This document shows, in pieces, positions 40,899-51,062 of a stretch of DNA of 64,000 bases; position 1 is the stretch's first letter, and each line of letters starts with the position of its first letter. This stretch comes from Closterium sp. NIES-65. Taxonomy: Eukaryota > Streptophyta > Zygnematophyceae > Desmidiales > Closteriaceae. The notes under the pieces are model-generated. The model worked only from the letters and a program-made list of their open reading frames with translations, ran no database searches and was not told the origin of the DNA. The position numbers were made by a program, and so were the translations under genes. The stretch lies in contig CANXME010001298.1 of the NCBI GenBank assembly GCA_948144175.1, positions 989,114 through 1,053,113 of the forward strand, read 5' to 3'.

Positions 40899-43800
40899 TC
40901 CCCTCCCCACCACTTCAGGCCGCGTGGGACTCACCAATCCAAGCACGGAAGCCTCCTACACATACCTGGCGTCGGCCATGGCAACTGCCCACCTCCTGCG
41001 CTCCCTTGGGTCGAAGGTGCATCAGGAGGTGGCCAAACTGGCGCCACTGCTGGACGCTGAGCCTGCAAACCCAGCTGCTCTGTCCCAACGCCTGGCTGAC
41101 GCGGAGGCCTGCCTACCACCATCTACGCCTACCACCTTCTGCAGCGGCTGTGATGAAGCGAGAAGGGCGCGAGAAGGGCGAAGGGCTGAAACTGCAACAC
41201 GCCCTGGCCCTCCACGTCCACTCGGCCAAAGCCGTGGAGGGTGTCACCACCAGCCGATCCATGACCCTCAACCCGCTCATGAGGCACACGCAGCACCTCC
41301 TCTCACTCCTCGGACCTGGTGCAGGTGATTGGCTAGCAGCTCTGCCCCTGATCAGTGCTCTCCGCCTTGCCCCCGCCCGCTACTCCTCGGCCATCTCCTT
41401 CCGCCTAGGCCCCCCCCTCTCCCTATCCCTAGGCAATGTGACTGCTTGAAGGGAGTCAAATCCTGGACAGGCGGCTGCCCAACCCAACCACCTGCCACGC
41501 TGTGGGACGGGGAAAGGGAAGACAAGCTCCCACCACGGCCTGTAGAACGAATGTGCTCGAATAGCCAAGGAAGCATCCGGTTCTCCTTTCACGTGGAGGC
41601 GGCAATGTACTCGCCGGTTGAGATCCTATTTGCGAGTGTGAGTGTCTCCATCCGCGATCCCAACGCCGGCCAGATATAGCCCTGAGACGTCACTGTCACT
41701 GTCACGAACCCTATCTCCCGCTGCCACACACATGCGCGGAAAGGCACGCGGTGGGCTGCCCGGGTAACCGCATCCAAGTATGCCGTCAGGAATGACTGGG
41801 TGGGGTTCATCCCTATGGCAGTGGCGACATACGGCTGCACCTCACCGGGCGTGTTTGAATTCCTGAGACGGCGTGCCAACCCCGCCGCCAACCTACCTTC
41901 CATTCAATCCCCCCCCTACCTCATCCGAAGCTGCAAAGCTGGTCCATGAGTATCGGCAGCGGTGGAGCATCACCTTGTAGCGAGGCCAGGCCCATGCCCT
42001 CAACCAGAAGACCAACACCGCCATGGCGGCGGATGTGGGCGGGCCAGGATAGAGGACGCCATCGCCCCCCTAGACACAGGATACCTGTTTTCAGCTTCTA
42101 GAGCCCCCGCTTGGTCCCCTTGAGGACCAGGCGGGTGGCATGTATGCATGCTGATTATTCATACAAAGGACCATTCGAGTCAGGAAGTAATAACAAAGTT
42201 GGAGCATTCAGTGCTGCGCTGTAAATGCGACCAGAAGAGAGAAGAGGAAGGGCCATGACTGGCTGACGTGGTATCTGGGGATGGGGAAGAGAAGGGTAGT
42301 GCTTGTGCTGTAAGGGAGGAGGGGAAGGAATGAGGAGGGAAGGAGGAGGGAAAGAGGAGGGAAGGAGGAGGGAGGGAGGTTGGGGAGCGGAGGGAAGTAA
42401 GAACAAGAGGTGGGGCGGGGTTGGAGAGGGCGGTGCTTGAGCGGTGAATAGCATGAGAGGAGCGGAAGGAATGGCGATGAATGGCCATGAATGGCCATGA
42501 ATGGCGATGAATGGCCATGAATGGCGATGAATGGCGATGAATGGCCATGAATGGCCATGAATGGCGATGAATGGCGATGAATGGCCATGAATGGCGATGA
42601 ATGGCGATGAATGGCGATGAATGGCGATGAATGGCCATGAATGGCCATGAATGGCGATGAATGGCGATGAATGGCGATGAATGGCGATGAATGGCGATGA
42701 ATGGCGATGAATGGCCATGAATGGCCATGAATGGCGATGAATGGCGATGAATGGCGATGAATGGCGATGAATGGCAATGAATGGCGATGAATGGCGATGA
42801 ATGGCGATGAATGGCGATGAATGGCGATGAATGGCGATGAATGGCGAGGAATGGCGATGAATGGCGATGAATGGCGATGAATGGCGATGAATGGCGATGA
42901 ATGGCGATGAATGGCGATGAATGGCGATGAATGGCTGGTGGTAACCGATGAGAAGGAGGATGAGGGGGAGAAGGGAAAGTGAAGACGGGCGGAGTGCGGT
43001 GTATGTGAGCACACGGAGTGCGGTGTATGTGAGCACACGGAGTGCGGTGTATGTGAGCACACGGAGTGCGGTGTATGTGAGCACACGGAGTGCGGTGTAT
43101 GTGAGCACACGGAGTGCGGTGTATGTGAGCACACGGAGTGCGGTGTATGTGAGCACACGGAGTGCGGTGTATGTGAGCACACGGAGTGCGGTGTATGTGA
43201 GCACACGGAGTGCGGTGTATGTGAGCACACGGAGTGCGGTGTATGTGAGCACACGGAGTGCGGTGTATGTGAGCACACGGAGTGCGGTGTATGTGAGCAC
43301 ACGGAGTGCGGTGTATGTGAGCACACGGAGTGCGGTGTATGTGAGCACACGGAGAGGTGGGAAGCGCCATGGCTGGTTGGCGTGATACTTGAGTTCAGGG
43401 AGGGGGGAAATGGGGAAGGAGAGGCAACGGGACAGAAACAAAGAAACACAATCATTGTACAATCAGGGTGCGCACTTGAGAGATCGCCGTGGCCACATGG
43501 GGCGAGTGGTACAGTTGTCACCGGTACAATTGTCTTGTGCAAACACCCTCGAGGGACGATCAAAAGAAGGCATGAGCATCAAACAGAAGCCAGAGAGTAG
43601 TCTTTTACTTGCTGGCTGACACGACCGGTACTAGTTCGGTTAGGGCCGGTTCGGCCGAGTTGAGTATTTGTGTTCCCGAGCCGCATCAAACTGACCAGGT
43701 TGGACGCTTCCTCTGGGCACCTCCCGAACCAGAACTGGTTCAACCCGAACCAAGTGGGAAAGTCGGTTTAACGCGGCAGCGGTTCCACCAATCCAGTCGA

Positions 43801-46800
43801 CCCGAACCGGCACTGGATTGGTTGGACTGATTGTGATTTGGTATGTACCCGTGCCTAAATGAAAGGGCCACGACAGGCCATGCTCACACTCACTTGACTC
43901 AGTCAGGAATCAGGATTGGCCCTCCAGCCCGCCACACCCTCCCGCTCCTCCTCCCACACGTCACACACCACGGCCATATCAGCAATCTCATCTCATCCGG
44001 CCATCCAACACGTTTGTTGACAGCAAGGCAAGAACCAGGCCGTACCTGGCACCTGAGCGTGGCAGTGCACTCACCTGACGGTGTCGGGGTCGACGTGCAC
44101 GCGTGCCTCCTCCCACACCTCGCGCACCACCGCCATCTCAAGCGCCTCCCCCACCTCCACGAACCCCGCCAGCACTGAGTAGCGGCCCTGTGGCCAGCGC
44201 GACTGGGAGGAGGGGGGTGTGGGAAGGGCAAAGGGAGGGGGGAGGGAGAGGAGGGAGAAGGATAAATCGGTTGCGGAGTGGGGAGAGAGAGGGAGGAAGA
44301 GGGGGGGTTGGGGGGGGTTAGAAGGAAGGGGCGAGGTCGACCAAGGGAGAACAGGAGCGTAGGGACACTCATCTGCTCGCCTCCCCTCATGTGCGTCCCA
44401 TCCCATCCCATCCCATCCCATCCTATCCCATCCCATCCCATGGCAAGTTGCAACCACTTGCACCCATCCGATCCCAACCCTTCTTTCCACCCACGGCACC
44501 CACTCTTTGGGCAAGCACGCAGCACGCTGCCTCACCTGCCGGCCCAGCAGCACGTAGTCGCCCCACGAGACACACATGATCACTGCCGGGTCCTGTGTGC
44601 CGGGTATAGGGGTGGGATGGCAGGGGAGGAAAGAGGAGGGGAGGGGAGGGGAGGGGAGGGGAAGGGAGGGGAGGGGACGGGAGGGAGGGAAGGTGAAGGG
44701 AAGGAGAACGAAGGGGAGAGGGGAATCAAGGCCATCATAACGAGAATGGTAAGATGATACAAAGAAGACCATCAGTGTTGATTAAGATGGGGGAGGCGGC
44801 AACGATGGCGGCAATGAGAACGGCAATGGCAGCTCACTCTGGAGAGCCGCTCACTCTGGAGAGCCGCTCACTCTGGAGAGCCGCCACTCCGCCTTTCCAT
44901 CTTGGTCGGTTGGCATCGTGGCAGCACGATGCACAGCACGACACGACCCACCCATCAGACGTTCTCTAGGGAGAGTGTGCCTCTCTGCAGCACGAGGCAC
45001 ACACGACTCACGAGGCACACACGACTCACGAGGCACACACGACTCACGAGGCACACACTCACGAGGCGGGGGAAGATGGTGGACGAGGAGCACTTGGGCT
45101 TCCCACCAGGCAGTGGTGGTGGCGAGAGTGATGAGGGCTGTGCTGTGCCATTGCTATCCGCTGCTGTTACCAGCCCAGCAGCAGCAGCAGGGGCGGGAGG
45201 CACGGCGGCAGCAGGCAGGGCAGGAGGGGGGAAGGAGTTGGTGCAGCGCCTGGCGTAGCCCCCCTCTGCTGGGATGAGAGGCGCCGCACACTGCGAACAA
45301 AAGCACTGAGGGGGGAAGGAAGAGCAGCGAGAGGGGAGCACAAGGCAAGGGGAGGGCATAAGAGGGGGGGCCGTAAGAGGGAAGGGAGTACGAGGCATGC
45401 ACTAGTTTCCAGGCTCCAGGTTACAGTGGACGCATCCAACCCACTCACATGGCAGCAGTGCCAGTCCAGCACCCAGTGGGCTGTGACTCACACGCCACTC
45501 CTCACCAGACTCCACCAAATGGTGCATGTTAGAGAATCCACTCACCTGCCGGCTGTGCCAGTCCATGAGCCCGTTGGCGTATGCCAGCAGCCCCGCATCA
45601 AAGGCGGGCAGCGTTGGCCCCTGGGCGCGCAGAGACACCCACTGCGCGCCCTCAGGGGGGGTGTAAGCAGGGAGGGGCGCGGCAGAGGGGTCCTGGGTTG
45701 GTGATGGGGGAGACCTGGGAGGGATATTGGGGGGAGGGAGCAGGGCGATGGGTAAGAGGGTGAGAGAGTGCAAGTCGGTGCGAGGCAGCATTGGCCCCTG
45801 AGCACGCAGAGGCGCCCACTGGGCGTTCCCCGGGGGGTGGGGGGTGTAGACGGGAAGGGGCGAGCGCGGTAGAGGCGTCTTGGGGAGATGGGGGAGAGCT
45901 GGGCCTGGGGGGAAGATGGGGAAGGAACGGAGGGGAGGGAATACGGAAGAAGGTGAAACGGGAGGGGGAAAAGGCGACATGAGAGCGGGTAAGGAAGGAG
46001 GTGCGAGAGTGCGAATGAGGGTGTATGGCAGGGGGTGGAAAGCAGCTCTGGCCCCTGGGAGCTCAGAGACTGAAACTGGACGCCCGCGGGGGGGGTGTGG
46101 GCAGCAAGAGGCCAGGTAGAGGCGTGCTGGTGTAGTGATGGTACAGCAGGGAAGGAAGGGGGAGGAGCAGGGGGGACATTCACTTGAAGCAGGGCAGTGA
46201 AGTACACGAGATTGACACAGCCTGGCCCAGAATAGAGCAAATACGATAGGGTAGGATGAGAACGTGGCATCACATTGCAGCGAGTGAATGCGGGAGGCAC
46301 GCACTCGACAGCAACAGTAAAGGCAGCATGGCCTGACGGCATGAGGAGCCCCAGGAAGCAAAACGGCTCCACTCCTGTGCCCCTTGCACTGGCACTGCTG
46401 CTGGCAGCATCCGCGGAACCAGGAGCACCAGGAGCAGCAGCGTCAGCAGCGCCATCAGAGCCAGCAGCAGCAGCAGCGGCAGCGGGCCTAGTGATGGCGG
46501 GGTTGATGATGATGTCAGCAGGCGACGCAAGGACCGCCCGGCCATCCTTGATTAACGAGCGACCATGGCTCCATGGGATGACCTGATGGGGCCAGGGATG
46601 GGCACGGCATGTGGTACGCGTGAATGGTGATCCTTGCACTCTCTTACGTGACCAACTCATGTGTGCAACAGAGACTCCGGCAGCCAACCAACGCGTAGTT
46701 CATCACATCCTCACACTCGGGTTCCGTGGACGATGGATTGCCTGCGTATGTAATCCTCGTCAGTGGAACTGGATCATGCGGCATGCCATACCATCGTGCC

Positions 46801-48063
46801 ATGCCAGAACAAACAAACGCCACGTCATGTCATGCTGACATCATCATACATGTGATATCACCGCACCACAACACAACGGGCATGGCATGGCAGAGCATGA
46901 CGATACACATGTCATGCCGGTCTAGGAGATGCCAGAATGGGTGCGTGGGTTCACAAGTCACGCATTGCATTGCACCCCATGCCTGCCTCATAGCCCTCCC
47001 CCAGCCTCATACCACAGTGAATGGTTTCCGGAGAGCCTCTTTGCACCAGTCTGCTCGGTTTCTGTGGTCCCCTTCGGGACTCACATCACACCACACCACA
47101 CCACCAATCCATACCACGTCATACCACGGTGGTTGGCTTGCCAAGAGCCGCCTTGAGCCAGGCAGAGTCATTCCTGTGCTGCCCGGCGCGGTCCACGCTC
47201 ACAGACGAGAAGAACATCCTGGGAGGATTCGCCTCCGCTGCTGCCCGCGCTGCTGCTGCCGCCGCCTCTCCCCTTACCCCCTTCGTACCCTCTGCCTCAC
47301 TGCCCGCTGCCTCTGCTGTGCTCTTTGCTTCCTCTTCCACTCGGCCTGCACTTTCTGTGAAGCTTCCTGCTCTCCCTCCGCTGAAGTTGCTGCTACTTCT
47401 GGAAGCGCTGTCTCCAGGTGCTGAGTTAACAGCTCGGATACCGAGTTGCTGAGCTGGCAACTGCACGTCAGCATGAGGTGGAGATGACAGCAGGAATGAG
47501 GGGATAAGGTTATTTGTCAGGCATGAGGAGCGAGGGAAGCCAAAAGACAGAGTCACGAGCCGAATGAGGTCAGAATCCGCGCTTTCTGACGTGCCCTTCA
47601 CGGCAGATGCCGTCACAGACCACAGAAGCCGTCATGTGGTACAAACACGGTCCGAGAGTTTGAGAATTAGTATCTGATTGAAAGCGATAGAGTATCAAAA
47701 TCCGACGTCAGGGTGACGTCAGGGTCTTACCCTCCTGCCAGCCGGAGGGGAAAAGGGCGGCCGACGATCGACGGAGCGCAGCGATCGATCTGCGCGACTG
47801 GAAAAGGTGATCGCTGCTGCTGAACTGCCACTACTGCGCGCACGGCGGGATAAAGGTAGCGAGTTCGACGAGATGCTTGTAACGCGGATATTCTGCCGAG
47901 CGTCGGTGTAAGGACCGCGCGGAGACGTGGACGGAGAAAGTGATGCTAGAGGGTTGCGTGAGGGCACGTGGTGTGTGCGGATTTGGGAGGAGGATGCAGT
48001 GAATGTGGACACTCGAGCGGCGGCGAGTTGGCGCGCGACGGCCGAGGTGGACGATAGAGCCAT
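37486..48063 (-). CDS. NUDX19: NudC-type NAD(P)H pyrophosphatase, plastid-targeted, 10 exons
   Basis: Hydrolyses NAD(P)H to NMNH and AMP-type products in its family. Exons, high to low: 48063-47731 (Ser/Arg-rich transit-like start [12 protein letters not shown]), 47595-47125 ([20 protein letters not shown]-terminal domain), 46582 to about 46310 ([19 protein letters not shown]), 45650-45546 ([15 protein letters not shown]), 45305-45063 (zinc-ribbon CFCSQC, later RRC and PKC), 44592-44536 ([19 protein letters not shown]), 44202-44075 (Nudix box G-x5-E-x7-REVWEEARV; the usual G near its end is R), 39483-39291 ([14 protein letters not shown] signature, ends ELE), 38627-38543 ([14 protein letters not shown]), 37934-37486 ([14 protein letters not shown] plus a 7-residue repeat tail). 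Phases agree at all junctions I could fix; the third exon's 3' edge is uncertain. The zinc ribbon carries an Ala/Pro-rich insertion of about 45 residues. No C-terminal SKL. Confidence 0.85.
37620..37730 (-). repeat. 21-bp coding minisatellite in last exon
   Basis: Five copies of a 21-bp unit (CACGTCACCTGTGCCAATAT core on the plus strand) encode DVDI[DG]TG repeats in the C-terminal tail of the NUDX19-like protein. Confidence 0.85.
38088..38262. repeat. GAAGAAGGGGAGGTGGGGGT tandem repeat in last intron
   Basis: About eight imperfect copies, purine-rich on the plus strand and therefore pyrimidine-rich on the transcribed minus-sense RNA. Confidence 0.8.
38678..39092. repeat. 13-bp purine minisatellite, about 30 copies, in intron
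   Basis: Unit GAAAGAGGAAGAG, a pure purine strand over roughly 400 bp. Open frames of [11 protein letters not shown] type are artefacts. Confidence 0.92.
39139..39238 (-). pseudogene. Partial copy of NUDX19 exon 8 (3' part)
   Basis: Repeats [13 protein letters not shown] and the following CGTGGCAGCAGCTG region of the true exon, with a further internal 35-bp duplication. No SQPWPF part. Confidence 0.65.
39537..39600 (-). pseudogene. Partial copy of NUDX19 exon 8 (5' part)
   Basis: Encodes [20 protein letters not shown], but the sequence upstream of it is replaced by the RT-like remnant. Confidence 0.7.
39601..42170 (+). pseudogene. Non-LTR (LINE-type) reverse transcriptase remnant in NUDX19 intron
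   Basis: Antisense to the host gene. In order, across several frames: [27 protein letters not shown] (duplicated in tandem near 39810-39860), [47 protein letters not shown] (duplicated with 67-bp period, 40204 and 40271), [11 protein letters not shown] (catalytic YADD, about 40375-40410), [39 protein letters not shown] and [19 protein letters not shown]. This is the order of LINE-like RT proteins common in plant and algal genomes. Frameshifts, stops and tandem duplications make it non-functional. No endonuclease domain was seen. Confidence 0.75.
39640..39735 (+). repeat. 20-bp minisatellite inside RT remnant
   Basis: About five copies of CAACACATCCACACCCTCAC, expanded from the codons for HTLTNT in the RT sequence. 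Confidence 0.88.
42180..42274 (-). pseudogene. Partial copy of NUDX19 exon 8 with acceptor
   Basis: Acceptor CCCCAG then [21 protein letters not shown] and a stop. Near-duplicate of 39507-39600. Confidence 0.7.
42466..42935. repeat. 10-bp minisatellite, about 46 copies
   Basis: Unit ATGGCGATGA with ATGGCCATGA variants, in the large NUDX19 intron. Confidence 0.95.
42990..43354. repeat. 24-bp minisatellite, about 15 copies
   Basis: Nearly perfect unit GAGTGCGGTGTATGTGAGCA plus CACG; the first unit grows out of an exon-8-like sequence. Confidence 0.95.
43355..43391 (-). pseudogene. Partial copy of NUDX19 exon 8 running into a minisatellite
   Basis: Encodes [20 protein letters not shown] and then passes directly into the 24-bp array. 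Confidence 0.6.
43600..43830. other. GGTT/AACC-rich segment in intron
   Basis: Dense in CGGTT, AACCG and GAACCAGAACTGGTTC-type palindromic words; no coding signal. Confidence 0.4.
43917..44005 (-). pseudogene. Partial copy of NUDX19 exon 7 (Nudix box)
   Basis: Contains a match to [10 protein letters not shown] as [10 protein letters not shown]: the Arg and Glu of the Nudix box are lost. Confidence 0.6.
44992..45063 (-). repeat. 18-bp repeat that multiplies a 5' splice site
   Basis: CGAGGCACACACGACTCA units place four GTGAGT donors in a row at the exon 5 end on the minus strand, spaced 15, 18 and 18 nt. Confidence 0.85.
45780..45840 (-). pseudogene. Partial copy of NUDX19 exon 4
   Basis: Encodes [15 protein letters not shown], cf. 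[15 protein letters not shown] in the functional exon; it diverges after this. Confidence 0.65.
46040..46095 (-). pseudogene. Second partial copy of NUDX19 exon 4
   Basis: Encodes [15 protein letters not shown] with the same flanking pattern; more diverged. Confidence 0.55.
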
Positions 48064-48219
48064 AGGGGCGACGAAATGGGAGGTTGAAAATGGCGTCAAG
48101 CCATGTCTGTGCCGTTGTGCGCCGCGATCAGCCGGGGTGCTGCTCAGGAGGTGGAGGTTGGGAAAGCATACGCGAAAGTGATAGCTCGTTACGGATAAGA
48201 ACGACATAAACTTCTATTT

Positions 48220-48615
48220 TGTGTAAGTGCGTTTCACATATATTGTTCGTTCGGAAAGTTGAATCACGGAAACTGTTACGAGTGCAATTGAGTGATCGAG
48301 CGAGAATTGCACTATCAAAGCAAGAGTACAACGAGCGAAGGCATGAGCGAAGAATATATAGCAAAACTACAGTGGTAACGGTAATGGATTGTGGTTGTCG
48401 CGCGACGGGCCCGGGACTGAGGTTTGGGGAAATGTCGAAGCGGAGGCCCGGAGCGCGGGTTACCCGCCGAGCCGTGAGGTTGGGGTGCGATGTGCGAAGG
48501 TGGCGGGAGGATTCTCGATGCGAGGGATGCGAGTGGTAACGGTGCCGATTGTGGTGCTACAGTGGTGTACGCGCTGAGCGGGGACGCGAAGTAAGGAAAA
48601 GGGATTTTCCTTACA
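48220..48615 (-). repeat. Chromovirus 3' LTR (3' boundary approximate)
   Basis: On the minus strand TGTAAGGAAAATCCC starts right after a G-run polypurine tract (48616-48632). A TATATAT box lies at 48360-48354. The end near 48220 (...CTTACA) is a guess because the partner LTR is outside the window. Confidence 0.6.
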
Positions 48616-48644
48616 CTACCCCCCCCCCTAAGGAGGTCCTCCTT

Positions 48645-50923
48645 ACAAAAGCGCGTGTACATCCCTGAAGTTTCGGCTGCGCAGATACTTTGTGAGGACG
48701 GGGTGGTTTTCGACTCTGTCCAGGAAAACCCAGTTGTCTTCAGTGGATGTACGGTCTTTCCACTCGGTGGCTCAGAATTTTCGCGGGCGTGATGATTGGC
48801 TCAGTCGGCGGTCGTGTCATGCTGGATGGGCGGTTGTGAGGCAATTGGCTGGTGGATGGGACGTAAGGGCGAAGCAGGCTGACGTGGAATGAGGGGGTGA
48901 CGTACCAGTCCGCCGGGAGGAAGAGGTGGGCGGTGATGGGCGTAATCATGTGGCTTATGCGAAATGGCCCGCAATATCGGGGGCAGAGCTTTGGGGTGAT
49001 GGGCAGGCGAAGGTTCTGAGTGTCGAGTAAAACTAGGTCGTCAGGCTGGTAAGTGACAAGTCGGCGGTGGCGATCGGCGTTCCGTTTAGCGATGACGTTG
49101 GCCTTTTTAATTGCGTCGGCTGCTCCGGTCCGTGCTGCTTGCAAAATTTCGGCGAATTGATGTGCGCGAGGTACCGGGTTGTCGGGATTCGGGGTCATGG
49201 GTACTGTCGGGTCTTGTCCGTAGTTCAGGTAAAACGATGACTGTTGGGTCGTGGCGGATGGTGAATTGTTGTATGCGAACTCTATGAGTGGCAGCTGTTG
49301 TTCCCAGGTGGTTGGGTCGTCACACGTGGCTCGGATGAGTTGCTCCATACTCTGATTTGTCCGTTCTGTTTGTCCGTCGGTTTCGGGGTGGTACGAAGAA
49401 CTGAATTGTAGTCGCGTGCCGAACTGCTGCCACAGGTTTCGCCAGAAGTTGCTGGTGAATTTCGTGTCGCAGTCGCTGATGATCGCTGATCGTATCCCGT
49501 GCAGTCGAACGACGGTGGAGATGAAGAGTCGAGCTGTTTCTTCGGCTGTGATCGATTTTTTGCAGGCTGCGAAATGTGCCATTTTTGTCTGTCGATCGAC
49601 GACGATCAGGATTGCGTCGTTCCCACTCGTCCCGGCCGGTAACCCCGTGACGAAGTCCATCGTCACATGCTGCCAAGCACGCCCTGGGGGTGGTATCGGC
49701 TGCAATTGTCCTGCCGGCCGCTTCCGTGATGGCTTCATGAGCTGGCAAGTGGGACACGATGCCACGTGTCGTTGTACGTCGGTCAACATCTCGGGCCAGT
49801 AATAATACCGCTGCAGCTGCTGCCGTGTTTTCTTTACCCCGAAATGCTCCGAGGTAACTCCGTCGTGTGCCTCCTGTAACAGTAATTCCTGTAGCAGTGT
49901 ATACCCGGGCACCCAGATGCGGTCGGTCCCGGCTTTTACGTAATAGACTCCCCTTGCTGTTGCGAACTCCTGCGAATTTCCTCCTGTGAAGAATGGATCT
50001 GTTTGGTACTCGTGGGTAAATAGGCCTATCAGTAGGGGGCTGGTTTGGGCGAGTAGTATTGCATGGATCTGGGCAGTGAGGCGGGTCAGTGCGTCGGCGA
50101 TGTTCGAGGCTCCCATTTTGTAGGTGACCGTGTAGTGAAAATTGGACTCGAGAAAATCGAGCCAGCGAATCTGTCGTGGGTTGAGGTGGGGCTGTGCGCG
50201 GAGGTACTGTAGTGATTTATGGTCTGTCCGTACTGTCACGTCTACGCTGGTCAAGTAACAGCGCCACACTTTGAACGCGTGCACGATCGCAAGCATTTCG
50301 CGGTCGTGTATCGGTTAATTTTTCTCGGTCGGATGCAGTTTTCGTGACTCGTATGCGATGGGCTGTAGGCCGTTGCCGAAGTCCTATAGCAGTATGGCTA
50401 CGATGGCGATGTCGCTTGCATCGGTAATTACTTCGAATGGGCGGTGTGGGTCGGCGATGCGCAGGACGGGCGGTGAACAGAGAACATTTTTCAGGGCAGA
50501 GAAGGTAGCATGCTCTTTCTCCCCCCACGTAAAAGCGATCCCCTTCCGTAATAAGTCTGTCAGTGGTGCTGTCAATTGTGCCATGTCGGGGACGAACCGA
50601 CGCACGTAATTGACGAACCCCAAAAAGCTCTGAAGTTCCGCGATACTCGTCGGGGGGTGCCAGGCTTTCACCGTGTCTAACTTCTTCGGGTCAATTTCGA
50701 CCTCAGCCTCCGAAATAACGTGCCCCAAAAACTCTAGCGTGTCTCGAGAAAACTCGCACTTGGAACCCTTGGTCAGTAGCCGATGCTCGTCTAAAATCTG
50801 AAACTTTGCATCCAGACCTGCTGAGTGCTGCTGCTTGTCGCAACTGTAGACGAGGATGTCGTCGATGTAAACTATCACACATTTATCTAACAGTGGCCTA
50901 AACGCCTCTTTCATGGTCATCTG
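48645..50923 (-). pseudogene. Ty3/gypsy chromovirus Pol fragment
   Basis: RT palm with VIVYIDDILVY and LGFVNYVRRFVPDM is at 50923-50384; its upstream part is cut off by element F. An in-frame TAA follows at about 50317. RNase H (VRTDHKSLQYL), an H-H-C-C integrase finger, DFVTGLP, SDCDTKFTS and YHPETDGQTERTN follow in 50296-48740. A chromodomain is split by a frameshifting deletion: AKILSHRV in one frame, EWKDRTSTEDNWVFLDRV in the next. The rest of the element should lie to the right of F, outside the window. Confidence 0.85.
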
Positions 50924-51048
50924 TGTCAGATTTATATGGCTTAGCTGCTGTAGGCTATAGTGGGGTAGCACATATGGGGTTCAGCTTTCTAGGGTTTGTA
51001 CTTGTACCCAAATTTCCCTTAGTCTATTCATTCTCGTTCAATTCCACA
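50924..51048 (+). repeat. Element F 5' LTR
   Basis: 125 bp, TGTCAGATTTATATGG...ATTCCACA, followed by PBS TGGTATAGAGCAGG. Confidence 0.85.
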
Positions 51049-51062
51049 TGGTATAGAGCAGG
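51049..51062 (+). promoter_or_regulatory. Element F primer-binding site
   Basis: TGGTATAGAGCAGG resembles the Met-tRNA PBS and adjoins the LTR. Confidence 0.72.

Noticed and set aside
41589..41903. Minus-strand ORF of 104 codons
   Set aside because: The plus strand here carries the C-terminal part of the LINE-type RT remnant ([17 protein letters not shown]), which explains the openness.
42990..43354. Regular repeats that could be mistaken for a CRISPR array
   Set aside because: Units are contiguous with no spacers, in a eukaryotic intron; no cas genes.
42155..43563. 435- and 451-codon His/Pro/Ser-rich ORFs
   Set aside because: Products of the 10-bp and 24-bp arrays read in three frames.
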